NCBI GenBank assembly: GCA_963573305.1 | Contig: OY754335.1 | Coordinates: 48,195,985-48,259,984, forward strand | Direction: 5' to 3' | Origin: Pyrrhosoma nymphula | Lineage: Eukaryota; Arthropoda; Insecta; Odonata; Coenagrionidae | DNA length: 64,000 nucleotides | Shown: one piece after another, positions 1 through 11,590 of the stretch | Position numbering within the stretch: position 1 is the first letter of the stretch | Layout of the letters: every line of letters starts with the position of its first letter | Notes under the pieces: model-generated | The model's input: only the letters and a program-made list of their open reading frames with translations | Database searches by the model: none | Told to the model about the DNA's origin: nothing | Position numbers and translations under genes: made by a program

Positions 1-79
1 AAAGGAGGCTTCTGCGCAAATGCTACCATGTTTTGCTACCACTATGCTAACTACTTTACCGGTTTTGCTACTACTATAC

Positions 80-371
80 CGGCTCGATAGGGTTCGCCGC
101 ACTTGTTCGCCATAGACTCGCGATGCGTTTATCGAGGAGCTACGGGAAGGTCGGGTGGATTCATCGCGATTCGCATCTTTCCCACGACGACGCACTGAGA
201 ATGCCCGAGATGCTCGCCGAGCCTCAAGGTGAGGAGGGAGTCTCGACTTGGCGCACTCGACAGCTAATTTACCTGCTGCCGTGGATATGGATGGCCTCAT
301 TCGCTGCGAGCTCAGCAGGAGCTTCTCGGACGATTTTTAACGGGCTGGAGTCCCGTAACAGTGCACCTTAG
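80..371 (+). other. Unidentified GC-rich segment with an 82-codon open frame
   Basis: This stretch is clearly richer in GC and CpG than the AT-rich DNA after it, and one forward frame stays open from an ATG at 123 to a stop at 369-371. I recognise no domain. A splice-donor-like CAAG|GTGAGG lies near 225-234, so it could be a decayed exon, but no other exon or homology supports this. Just upstream, the words TTTTGCTACCACTATGC (about 32-48) and TTTTGCTACTACTATACC (about 63-80) form an imperfect short repeat. It could equally be an old transposon fragment. Confidence 0.2.
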
Positions 372-2551
372 CCCATGAGTTGCTAATTATAATGATTTGT
401 AAAGTAAGGAGTAGTAGTGCCTACAGTGTTAAATGCATTTTAGATTTGAAAAAAAAACATTATTTACAATTCCTGAGGTGTAATTTCTATGCAAAAACAT
501 TTGTTTTCCCGAGGAAATAAACATTTCCTGAAAGGGAGGCAATGTATGACTGGTTTGTGTAATGTTAAGTACCTGCTGACATGTCTCTGGCTAAGCAGGA
601 CCTGAACGTATTTATTTTACCATTTATAAAATACATGCATGATTGTGTCCGTGCGTATCACTATTTAAGTACTTTTGATACTTATGGTATAAATACTAAA
701 TTAATATTATGTTTTCGCTAATTTATGATTACCTAGCTTTGTCCTTGGATTCTATTAATTTCTTGATGCCTCTTAAACATCTAACGCAAAAATTAAATAT
801 AATTATAATTACTATTGTAAAAAATTGTAAACACCGTCGGTGTTCTCACTTTGACACGATTGAATCTTTTAGGTTTTCATTTAAGTTCATGAGAGTTAAT
901 TGCTCCGTACTCTTCAATGCTTTTCACATATTTCTCTCAGTCATGCTCAATGTATTCAGACGTCACATCCTGTGCCGTTACTGTCAGTCCAACAGTAGCA
1001 AGTCAAATCCTGGCTCGTGGATGGATGTTGCTTTTGTCTCAGGATAAAGTTTTTTGGTTAAGCGGTTCGAAAGAGATAACATTAGTACATGGTAAAAGCA
1101 AAATCTCAATTCCTCGTACAATGATAGAGCTACCCGATTTTCGTATTGGTTTTGAGAAAAACCGTGCACCAACAATGGCACACAAAAAGTTTTGTTTCAC
1201 CCGACCTATTCGAAAATTATCTCATTTCATTCGATTATTCTGAATTTTTATGACTCCGATTCTCTCTTCCCTTGAAATTGGAAAAGAATTCGTCGAAAGC
1301 GTTTGAAGTTAAATGGTGAATCTTGGAATAAGTCATACTAATGTTTTTTTTCATTCCCTCTGTTTATGAAATGTCGCTACTTTCGCGAGAAACGAAATTT
1401 GAATACCTACGTTGAAATTTCTGGGAAAATAGGACTTTCATCAATCAGGAATTTTTGCTTGGTCCTTAGTTTATTACATCATGCTTTGAAATGTCGTAGG
1501 TAGTAGGAATGAACAGCTGGGCCACCTACTTGTACTGACATTGGGATCTAATGGTCCATGGCACTATTTATAGCCTTGGAGACTTTTTTTCATGCTGCTA
1601 TTTTCAATATTTCTCCTCTTTTTAAAATGTTTTAGCCCCTTTCTCTAACCTGAGTTTGCAATTAATTTAGCCTCTCGCCACTTTTTGATGTTCAGGCTTT
1701 TGACCGAAAGACTCTGCCTTGACCTAGAAGCTAGAACTACTCACTTGTATCTCTAGTTACGTACTGATACTTAACTCCTTTGACAAACATACCAAATAGG
1801 ATTGCTCTTGAAATTCATCTACACGAGGAATCTATTACTCACGTTTCCAAGCTAAAGCCTCGAGATGATACGGAGCAGTAAGTTAGAAAGCACCCACGAA
1901 TAGTTGGTGATGCTGTGTGACGTAAATGTTCCGCTTTGCAACACTTAATTTATGACGCGAGTACCCAGATAAACGATGGAGAATATTTATAGATTTAGAG
2001 GCGAGCTCCGGGGAATATCCATTTTGGCAATCAGATGATTATGGAAATCGGTAGAAGGTCATTCCATTTATCTTAGGGCAAAAATACAGCACCCGAAGAG
2101 AAAATTAGGAAACACCTTGCGAGAAAACTACCGAGACGCTCACGAAACTCACGGGAAGTAAAAATAAACATAGCCATCCTTGAATTCTTCGACTGATACT
2201 GAGTGTTTCCGGAGGAATTCGCGTAACTTCTGTAAGTGATAGGGGCTATTATTATAAGCATATCTTACCTAATGAACATAGAGTCGCAGCTCCTTAATTC
2301 CTTAGTTACGGAGCAATGGGAACGCAAAATTTTTATCCGGTGCTTTGGCGGTTTTTTATGAAAACGTCGAATACCCGTGAAATATACCGATTGAAGGTCT
2401 ATGAAACTTGTTTCGGTTATGCACAAGATATGCCTCGTTGTCTGATCAGTGTTGTCACTCATACATCACTGGCAGCTTATTTTCAAAATGTCACCAAAAG
2501 ATTAGTAAAAAATTAATCAGTTATTGAAATATATTTATAATGTTGTAGAAT
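372..2551. other. No recognisable feature
   Basis: About 2.2 kb of AT-rich DNA. The open frames around 709-1243 are short, overlap on both strands and show no domain, so I see no supported gene, repeat or RNA here. Confidence 0.5.
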
Positions 2552-2559
2552 ATCGAGAG

Positions 2560-2809
2560 CAGTGGTATTCCGCGGAATAACTGTGTTCCACGGAACTCTA
2601 GGATTACATGGAACAAAGTTTGTTCCATTGTTTATATTACTTCATATTGGTCACTATTTACTCGTTTTACAATAATATTGAAATTAAAATATGTTTTTCA
2701 AATACACCATAGAATTTTTGAGAATATTTTTATTTTACGAGGCAGGGTTCCATGAAATATTTTAGCACTCATAAAGGTTCCGTAAACCGCAAAAGTTTAA
2801 AGGCCACTG
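2560..2809. mobile_element. 250-bp hAT-like MITE
   Basis: The segment starts with CAGTGGT and ends with GGCCACTG, so its ends are inverted copies of the CAGTGG/CAGTGGC type typical of many hAT transposons. The flanking 8-mers, ATCGAGAG (2552-2559) and CTCTAGAG (2810-2817), match at 6 of 8 positions, as expected for an aged 8-bp target duplication. The interior is AT-rich, carries related GGAAC and GTTCC words near both ends, and has no coding capacity, so it is a non-autonomous element. The family name is inferred from the ends and target length only. Confidence 0.55.
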
Positions 2810-2817
2810 CTCTAGAG

Positions 2818-3392
2818 TACCTATTTTCCTTTTTATTGACAAATGAAATTTTGTTCTGACCTCTACTTTTCCTATTTTAAGGTGTGTGGAGCTTCTTTAA
2901 CCCTAAAATTAGTTGCAGCCCGTTTGATGTAAGAAAATCGATAATAAACTGACGTTTTAAGTATCTCTTTTCATTCCCATCAACCTTTGAGCGTACGTCA
3001 TCGTATTGAGGCGTGAGCTCTGTGTAAATTATATGTATTTGCTCGCTGTAGGTCACTTTTTTAATCGTCTATAGGCGCCAAGTATAAAATCACTTCTCTT
3101 CTTTCCGTTGTATGTCTGAAGGGCCAATTTATCCTCTTGTTTATGTTTGCTTTGTGTTAATTTTCCTTCACTAATCTAACCAAAATCAATACCTGAGTTC
3201 TGCCTCTTGTTTGAAATCTTTTCAGCGACAAAAGGTTGCCGAAACGTCCGTCGATTTCTCAGTTAATTAAGATTTCGCTAACTGTTACCCGATAATTCAC
3301 TCGCCTCGTAATTATTCCTATTATATTGTGCAGCGATAATGCATCCAACATGAATGTTAATATAGCCACTTTATTGTACGTGAACTCTTCTC
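2818..3392. other. No recognisable feature
   Basis: AT-rich spacer between the MITE and the next inverted repeat. I see no domain, repeat or RNA signal. Confidence 0.45.
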
Positions 3393-3540
3393 GGGTTACG
3401 TACCGGGTCAATTTTTCCATATCATCAAACGTTACTATGGGCGTTTCGCTCATCAGTATCACGGTTATGATTATGAGTGATGAGCGAGACGACCATCGAA
3501 ACGTTGGACGAAATGAAAGAATTGACCCGGTGTGTGACCC
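3393..3540. repeat. Foldback repeat with GAAACGTT core (hammerhead-like family, divergent)
   Basis: The arms 3393-3455 and 3478-3540 are inverted copies. Both include ACCGGGTCAATT-type sequence, and CGCTCATCA on the left mirrors TGATGAGCG on the right. The right arm carries GATG...CATC followed by GAAACGTT (about 3499-3506), the same layout as the better conserved repeats in this window (CTGANGAT, stem, GAAACGTC). The first half of the core is degenerate here. No protein is encoded. Confidence 0.5.
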
Positions 3541-3645
3541 GCGAAGACTCAACATATCCACTATCCGCCGGGAAATAATAATTTCTTATTTATTAAGCAT
3601 ATTTATTGCTTTGGAAAGGCTATTTATATACTTGGTGGCTTGGTT

Positions 3646-4031
3646 GAAAGTCGTTCCATGGTCGCACCATGGAACGACTTTCCAGTCAGACGAGGGCACT
3701 ACTGCAGTCGGACATAACACGACTGCAGTCGTTATTTAATGCGACCACAGCTTCCGCTTATGTTGCCATGTTTCCACCACGAAGCTTACAGGCAAACTGA
3801 ATTGGGACAAGTCGCACAAGAAGTCGTGGTGACCGTCTGTAAGCTTCAATATAAAACAATGCAACAATTCGTACATGCTCACGACCAGTCGTAGAGAAGC
3901 ACGACTGACGAACGAGCCGTGCACCTCCGCGTCTACAGCCGTTTTAGCAATATGTAAGCTCCCATTAAAATCAACGCTTTGCTACAAATCGTGCCCTAAT
4001 ACGATTTTGAAAGTCACGTCACAATACGACT
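3646..4031. repeat. GTCG/CGAC motif cluster with a 17-bp perfect hairpin
   Basis: The left arm 3646-3662 (GAAAGTCGTTCCATGGT) is exactly complementary to 3666-3682, leaving a 3-base loop. It is followed by the 14-bp palindrome ACGACTGCAGTCGT at 3719-3732, the near-palindrome ACGACCAGTCGT at 3881-3892, and inverted GAAGCTTACAG/CTGTAAGCTTC near 3781-3791 and 3837-3847. The words CGAC and GTCG occur about a dozen times in under 400 bp of AT-rich DNA. No coding region is apparent. It could be the subterminal-repeat end of a DNA transposon, but no TIR or target duplication is evident. Confidence 0.45.
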
Positions 4032-4063
4032 CAAATTGCGTAGTTTGTAAGGGCTCTAATTGA

Positions 4064-5458
4064 TATTCAAGAAAAATTGCTATTCTGGTATTTAGTTTTT
4101 TTCGTTTTCATAAAATTTCGTTTCGTAAACTGGCTATTAGTGGTGGTGGTAGCGTTTGAAATTTTCAGAGTTCCTGCATGAAAGGAAAGTCTTATAGGTA
4201 TGGATAAAACTTATTGGTTCGAATTAAACTCGTGAATGCTCAGCTTTGTAAACGCTTTGATTGAGAAATGTAATGTTTGTTTGAATCAGTGAAACAAGAT
4301 ACACTCAGAACTATGTGCTTGAATCAGAGAGCCTATAATTTTAGAGCTCAGCATTCACGATTCTAACCACGTTTTCATCGTTAATCCGAAGAACGCATGT
4401 TTGCGAGAAATTCGGATCACTTGCTTCAAATTAGTTCACCTGTGTCCAATTAAAATTTGATGAACGCATAGCATCTCATACACAGTTTAATTATGAGCCT
4501 GAAATACACATCCTCCATAACGTCGTTGCATGCGTGCTCTCTCAAAACCATGGACGAATGCGTAATTGCAGGAATTTCGTGTGCAGTGAAAATGATTAGG
4601 ACCTAGAAATTCGGTTGACGAGAGGTTGAATTGAACGAGTGACAGTGGGTTTATGATTTTCCAGGTCATTCGTATCTCATACACCTACGTTTATATCTGG
4701 TCGTAGCGTTCCCCATTTAGTTGATGGTAAAGAACTGGTTAACCGCTCCTCAAGTTCATGTGATGTTGCAATGAAGATAATGACGTGAAAAGGGATGTAA
4801 AAAAAATCCTTGTAATCATATGCTTTCGGGAAAACCCCCTTGTTCAAATGTTTGAATGGGAACTCAAGAAAGAATTTTTTTTCCTGTTCATACTTTCGTT
4901 TATTTAACTATTCATCTTTACTAGCATTTTTGAGTCTTTTGGAAAAAACAATTTCAGGAGTATTGGGCCAGAAACTTCCTATTTTTGAGAATATAAATAA
5001 AATATCGTAGTTATATTTGGATCATTAATTGCGTATTTCCATTTTCTTTCTTATTATTCACATGAAATCAAATTTTAATGTTGCCATTTGTTATTTTATC
5101 ACTTGACGTTAAAACTAAAAATATCTTATAGCTATGAAATATCTAAACTAAACAAATAAAAGCTGGTTTTGACCTAAATGAACTATTTTCTGGTAATTAT
5201 AAATCGATATTCTACCAAGGGAGAATATATCGGTCAATGCTAATCGAGATTTGAAGTTGAGATTTCGACGTGGTTTTGGGCGAAGTAACTTTGCGGAATC
5301 GTGATATAGCTGAAGAATAAATTGAAAGAAAATTAAAAAGTTATTTATTCTTCAACCTTGAAAGTTGGAAAGGGAAGTTATCAATTTTCAAATTTGGTAC
5401 GAGTTTTACTGGTTATATGTACCCGCGTTGTGGGCAACGCCAAATTAACAGGGACCTC
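4064..5458. other. No supported gene; weak inverted words only
   Basis: AT-rich spacer. The only structure is a weak inverted pair around CGTGAATGCT (about 4230-4243) and AGCATTCACG (about 4347-4358), and a repeated ATCTCATACAC word near 4472 and 4674. Neither is enough to call an element. Confidence 0.4.
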
Positions 5459-5478
5459 TTAACACGTTCAGTGCGGGT

Positions 5479-5536
5479 GACATCTTAAGATGTCATGAGT
5501 TTCTCCCATAGGTGGCGGGTGACATCTTAAGATGGC
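5479..5536. promoter_or_regulatory. Left subterminal palindromic repeats of the piggyBac element
   Basis: Two copies of the palindrome GACATCTTAAGATGTC lie 42 bp apart. The first (5479-5494) is perfect and the second (5521-5536) has one mismatch. Both are preceded by GCGGGT. The right end carries a third, two-mismatch copy at 8790-8805. Position and symmetry suggest transposase binding sites; this is inference from other piggyBac elements, where subterminal repeats are needed for transposition. Confidence 0.6.
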
Positions 5537-6690
5537 ATCCGAGGTATAACGTTTTATTAATTTTTTTCGCGACCGGTATTGAACCAGAATGCCTTTTTTT
5601 GACGCACGTTAGTCAATTGCAACCCGTTCTTTCTATTGGACACTGCCGTTCCTGAATTTAAAGATTTTTTTTATATCCACTATATTTTCTTCTTATACTA
5701 TTTTTTCTCAGTTTTTCAATGTTGTGTGCTATGCTCTGGGGCATTTTATGTAATATTTGTCTTATTTCATTGTTATTATTATGTGACTTTTGTATCATGG
5801 AATTGCGACGGGCAGGGTGGCAATCATAGGTTTTTTACCTGGTCAATGTTTGTTTCAAAGTGAGTTTTTTTTCTTGCTTCAAGATGGCTACATTATCCTC
5901 ACTCCTCCGTTGCCACGCGGCACAAAATTAACTATCCGGTGAATATGAGAAGTTCGCAATACATGATAATGTGAGCTTCCCCTTAGGGTCTTATATTGTT
6001 TCATATACCTTGCTTACCTTAACCCTACCCTTCAGTCCTATAAGGTATTCAATCACAACTTGTCCGGAAAATGCTCTACTCCGGAGCTTACCCCCAGAGG
6101 TTGTAACATTGCTTCATTACCACCCTCTAGTCCGACAGTATTCATTTCCCCACATTTTCTTCCACAGACAAAATAAAGCACTGTAAGTGAATATCTCATT
6201 GAACTACGACCATGGCTGTTCCCTTCTGATGGATGGCCCGTGGTGGTAATGAATCATTAAGATAAGGTGTCATTAAGATAGGAGTGGGCAGTCCCCTGTG
6301 GGAAGCTGCGGACTCAAGTGGTACCAGCTCATCTGAATCATTAAGATAACTGTGCTGGGTTTATTAAAGATATGAGTGACATTGACTTTGAGGAGCTGCA
6401 GATACGTCGGTGATGTGGTCGTTGGATAGCGGGGAAAGAGAGGTCTTCGCGGGTAGAAATTAGACTCGGGAGTCTGGGGCAAGACAGTGTATGGGTGAGA
6501 CGCAGTGAGCTTCGGAGCGCAACTATTGCGCGTACGGCAATCTCTTACAGCACACACTTCACTAAAATTTTAGTCACTAATGGTGCTCTGTTTTACCATG
6601 CCATATTGCGATTCTTCACTTCAGCTCAGAGTTCAGCTGACATACGTGTGACCGTAACATCTTGTTTTTTTTTAATAGTATACGTTCGAA

Positions 6691-8171
6691 ATGCACAGAA
6701 AGAAAAATACAGTACTTCCCATACAGAAGATACCACCACCACCGTGTGTACTTCTGGTAAGTACTCACCACACATTCGTTCATATTCAATTTCTAAAGAT
6801 AAATATCAACGAGGCATTTTACGATCTCTTAGTGTTAGAGACAAACAGGCAGGCCGAGACCCTTCTATCGGCGAATGTTTCGCCACATGCCAGAATAGCC
6901 GACTGGAAACATATGCCGAAAGAAGAATTTGAAATTTTCCTTGGTTTATTGTTTCATATGGGAACAATTAGGCTGAATAGAATTCAGGATTACTGGAAAA
7001 AGGATGATTTATTCAATTTAACTTGCTTTTCACGGTACATGCCTCGGGATAGGTTTCTTGGAATTTTGCAAACGCTTCATTTCGAAAAAAATCCTGCACA
7101 AAATGAGCCTCGTCCAGAGGATAAACTGTTTAAATAAGGCCATTGATTAACCATTTTCAAGATAGAATGCATGCCATTTATTCCCCTGCAAAAGAATTAT
7201 CATTGGATGAATCAATGGTTTTATGGAGAAGTCGTCTGGTTTTCCGTCAGTACATGAAAGGAAAACGCCATAAGTACGGCATAAAAATTTATATGTTAAC
7301 GGAACCATCCGGAATAGTAATGCAAATGCTAATTTACTCTGGGTCGGCAGATAAGGAAGTAGGAGGGCAGGGGCACGTAAGAAATGTAGTGTATAAACTT
7401 CTTGAGGCCCGAGAGGGTTTTGGCCATTCTATTTATTTAGACAATTATTACAACAGTGTGCAAATGGCTAGAGAACTCCTGGAAAAGAAAAAAACATATT
7501 GCACGGGGACATTACGGGCAAACAGAGTAGGAAATCCCAAGGAAATTGTATCCCAAAGAATTAAATAGGGTGAAATTGTAGAGCGATGGAGTCATGACGG
7601 CATTTGCGTCTTGAAATGGAGAGACAAACGACGTTTTGGTAATTACCTCTGAATTTGGCAGCCAGTTGTTCGAGGTACGAACAGAAAAGGGATCATGAAA
7701 TTGAAACCGGAACCGGTTGTTAAGTACAATAAATATATGAGAGGCATTAACCACGGCGATCAAATGCTAGCATATTACCCCTGTGAACATAAATCGGTCA
7801 AGTGGTATACGAAACTAGCAATCCACATCTTTCAGTTGATAGTTGTAAACAGTTACTTACTGTATCAAAAATATAGCGGACACAAAAAACCACTGTACGA
7901 GTTCCGAATAGAGCTAATACGCTCCCTACTAGGAGCACAAACAGCCCCTACCTCACGTTCGTCTGCACCAAAGCCACCCGAATCTCATTTTCCCGACTTC
8001 CTTCCCGTCGAGGGCGGGAATAGACGGAAACAAAAGAGGTGCAGCGTTTGTCATACAAATGGAATCAGGAAGACCATCACCACCTTCTGCCCAGATTGTC
8101 CTGATGAGCCAGGATTATGTCTTCGTCCCTGCTATATTGAATACCATGTGAAGAAGCTCAATAAATACTAA
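6691..8171 (+). pseudogene. piggyBac transposase (DDE_Tnp_1_7 type), frameshifted
   Basis: The transposase would cut and rejoin DNA at TTAA sites. Three consecutive open pieces, 6691-7137, 7143-7568 and 7695-8171, read as one piggyBac transposase. The first contains the conserved LETNRQAE and FEIFLGLLFHMG blocks. The second has LSLDESM, with the first catalytic Asp at 7206-7208, and YLDNYYNS, with the second at 7440-7442. The third has GINHGDQML, with the third catalytic Asp at 7758-7760, and ends in a Cys-rich zinc-binding tail (CSVCH...CPDC...C...C). Lesions: a one-base loss near 7131-7137, an in-frame TAG at 7566-7568, and frame changes with a further stop between about 7630 and 7700. The N-terminal acidic region upstream of 6691 is only faintly visible. 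All three catalytic aspartates survive, so decay is moderate. The start is uncertain because the N-terminus is damaged. Confidence 0.93.
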
Positions 8172-8962
8172 ATGTGTATTTTTATATGTAAATGCAAAAA
8201 TTATCCTGGTGCATATTTTTACAGTAATTTCTCAATGCTGTATTTATCAATTTTTCAATGTTGTATTTTACTTTAAACTTGAATAATAGGTTAAAAATGA
8301 AACAATTGTAATGGTTTACTTTAAAAAAAAACATTGTAATTGCCATGCAAATAAAGTTAACAGAAAATTATTTTAATCTAAAAATTGAAGAAAAATTTTA
8401 ATTTCCTCGATGAATAATATGTTCATATCCTTGTTATCGCTTCCGCGGAGTATTTCTTTGGAAAGATCCGGTCTTTCAAGCGTGAACTTACACTTATTCG
8501 GACAATAAATGGAAGTTCGCGGTAGGGAACCAGATAGACCGGAACTTTATAAATTATTTATATATATAAATATATTTATTAGATTTTGTGTTCGATGTGC
8601 ATAAAAGACAAGATATTTCAAGAATTATAACAATTAAAAAGTGTAAATTAAATGCAGTTTTAGTTATTCTTTAATGTTCGCAAATTAAATTTAGAACTAA
8701 CGCAAGGGTTTGTCGCAATTAGAATAATAATATTTGCGGGTAATTGTGTAGTGCTGGTTGCATAAGTCCATTTTTTCGCCGTGACGGATGACATCTTAAG
8801 AGGTCATGAAAAAAAAGTTTAAAAAAAAATATTTCCCGGGTGTTATTGGCAGTCATCGATATCAAGATATCCTTTACATACCAAAATCTGTAGAAAATTA
8901 AAATAAAAAATTTCCGTCATCAGGAACACCACAATTTTTTTCTGCCGCACAGAATGTGTTAA

Positions 8963-11381
8963 AGCTGAGGTGGGGAAGGTGGGGAAACCAGGGAAGTTGA
9001 TCGATCAAATTTAGGGTCAAATACACGTATAAATGAATTAGGATTATAATACATCGGAGGAGTTGGAGACTTGAGCTTTCAGAATGATGGAGAAAGAAGG
9101 CTCAGAATACAGGCAAAGAAAGAGGGTTTAAGTTTCGTGGAGGTGGAAAGTTTCTTAGTGGAATCTAGAAGAAGCATTGTGAGTCGTTGGGGTAATTATT
9201 CAGAGGATTTGGTGTACACGCGGTGGTTGTGGGAGGTGTCTGAATGGTAATTGAGCCTGATAAGAGGAGGAGATGATATGAGAGAAGAGGAGAATGTTGT
9301 GTGGGCTGGATAAAGAACGGAAATATGCTAAGCTAACTCACTTGAGAAAAAGGATATGGTGTACAGGAATTAACCAACCCTCTCTGGCAGATCGTTGCAT
9401 TATGACAATGACATGCAACAATAATAATGATGATGATGATTACTCCTCGTTAATACGAATCATTAGTTCAAATTTGAAGGTTTCGTTGGGGCAAGTACGA
9501 AGGGAGCGCATTATTGATACAGCAACCTTAATTTACCGGGCGATGAATGATTTACGTTACAGCATATTTTAAGAGGCTAACAGATACAAACTCGGAATTG
9601 GCGCATTCGTGGAAGCGTTGATGAAATTTCGTGTTTCGGCGAAAATTATTTAAGTGAGGAATGTCGGTCCGGAAGCGCAGATGACGAATTTGTGGCCAGA
9701 CTCCGATCCGCTATCGGCTCGCACAGTTTGTGAATTTGGGTTGCACCATGGCGCATATAATATCAAAATCAAATTGATACGATCCTCGTAAATGTATGTA
9801 CTTGAGGAACAATACATAAAACGGAAGCCTATACTCCACAAAACATATCCTTGTTTCATCTCCCGACGTTAGGCGAGTGCGCTTTTTTAAACATTATCAT
9901 AGACAAACGTTCAGTAGTGAAAATATGTCCTGGTCTGATTGCGACGTGTCTCCTGTTGAAACACGAGTAAAGTCGGCAAAATATATTTCGACAGCGGAGA
10001 ATTCGTGGGTAATTTTATGAACCGTGTCGCCAGTGTTCTGCAGTGATTATCACCAAGTTGGGAAGTTATCTTTCGCTGCCGGGTGTTGAGAGAACGTGCG
10101 TAGTGTTGCATCGGTACACGATGGCCATCATGAAAACTAAATATTACACGCGTTTGGTGACTGGATTATGGCAAATTCACGAGTACTCACCTTTCCCAGA
10201 GGATAAAACCGTTGTCGTTGAGGGTTGGCACGCAGTGTTGTGGATTCATCTGAATAGAGAGAAAGAAAGAAGAGGAAATGTTTAGTAACACCATCTTTTT
10301 TTAGGGAAAGAAGCTCAATAAACAAATACATGAATTAATTAAAAATCAATATTCCTTTAAAAACAATCGCTCACATATGCATTATAAACTGTGAGTACCG
10401 TGCTGGCGTTTTTACCTCACTAACCATCACAGCTTCAACCCGAATATTGGTTTGATCGCGGTGGTTTTTTCACCTCAGCGAGTACTGAGCCGTGCGAAAT
10501 TTACACCACAGAGCAGGCATGTGTTTTACCTTCTCTCCTTAGTGATTTAATTCCCTCAAAGATCTGGTAGACCTAAACCGAATTTACATCTAAGCTTCCA
10601 ATGCGTAGCTCAACATTCCACTCGCTGGAATTTAATGGTGACTATCGTAATTTCAGAAAATAGGATATTTGGTGTACCTAATTCTGAACAGAATTTTCAG
10701 CGCACCACCTCTTGGTATTTTCTAAGGGATGTGTTTAATAATGCGATTTATGGGCACATATAATTAATTTCGAAACTAATTACTAACAAAATTGAGATAT
10801 AATTGAGGAAACAACCGAGGATATGGTTGAATCACCTTGGCATTCGAATAGCTTGATTAATTCCGCATTAATACTGCTATCAATATTATACAACAGTTTA
10901 AGGACTGATGAAATTATTCAGCAGTTATTAAATTTTATTTAATCTAAGTAGACCCGCTGGAGTATGAAATTGTTAGTATGTAAAAAAACTGAAAGATAAT
11001 ATTTGCTAATTTACTCCAAATCCATCATCGGAAACACGTATATTCCATTTTTAAAGACTTATTACTCAAAATAATCTCATGCCTTCATTTGACCTTTGTG
11101 TATCATTTTCAACCGCTATAAGACCTACTTATATATAATTTCCAGAATAATTCTTCAATGCTTACATTGGGCTAATTTTTTCGTTTATTACGTACTATTA
11201 AGATTCTTTCTTCGCGTGCTGATTATGCTATGGGGAGGGACAGGATAATTTTTATGGATACGGAAAATTACGGTAGTAGAGTGGGCATAGCGTGTGAATC
11301 TAGATAGGAGTGCTCAGGATTAATATAGAGGTGAATTTTCTTTGAACACACCACCGGAAAAATTTGCTACAAAGGCTTCTG
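8963..11381. other. No supported gene; short trinucleotide tract
   Basis: Mostly AT-rich spacer. At about 9418-9440 an AAT/GAT run (AATAATAATGATGATGATGAT) ends a stretch whose forward translation includes INQPSLADR, which faintly resembles LINE 3' ends. This is too short to call. The overlapping short frames near 9650-10330 have no recognisable domain. Confidence 0.35.
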
Positions 11382-11590
11382 CGGTGATTATAAGATGACG
11401 TAAAGGTTTTACGGGTTCTCTCCGCGTTGGTTAATCCTTGTGGATGATAGTTTAGCCGGCATTCTAGTCGGTATCTTCAGGTCTGAAGGTTCGGCCCTGA
11501 AGATGCCGACTAAAAAGCCCGTGAAACTTTCGCCAGCAAGGATGAACCAACGCGGAGAGAATCTGAAATCCTTCGAGTCATCTTACCACC
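11382..11590. repeat. Foldback repeat, hammerhead-like core family
   Basis: The arms are imperfect inverted copies of roughly 90 bp; both contain TAAGATGAC, TCTCTCCGCGTTGGTT and TTTAGCCGGC/TTTAGTCGGC-type words. The right arm carries CTGAAGAT at 11497-11504, GCCGAC just after it, and GAAAC at 11523-11527. The GTC that often follows GAAAC in other copies is degraded to TTTC. No coding capacity. Confidence 0.65.

Larger units (their letters stand above)
5459..8962 (+). mobile_element. piggyBac-family DNA transposon, nearly complete but inactive
   Basis: The element is flanked by TTAA on both sides (5459-5462 and 8959-8962), the target duplicated by piggyBac transposases. Directly inside are inverted 14-mers, CACGTTCAGTGCGG on the left (5463-5476) and CCGCACAGAATGTG on the right (8945-8958), which agree at 12 of 14 positions when one is reversed. 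Subterminal copies of a palindrome centred on CATCTTAAGATG lie at 5479-5494 and 5521-5536 on the left and 8790-8805 on the right. The interior encodes one transposase on the plus strand (6691-8171). Total length of about 3.5 kb is normal for a piggyBac element. The coding frame is broken, so autonomous movement is not expected, although the ends look well preserved. Confidence 0.92.

Noticed and set aside
5636..5863. 75-codon hydrophobic frame inside the piggyBac element
   Set aside because: It lies in the 5' non-coding part of the transposon, is T-rich, and matches no part of a transposase.
9080..9440. LINE 3' end suggested by INQPSLADR and a GAT tract
   Set aside because: Only a handful of residues resemble LINE ends; there is no upstream RT block.
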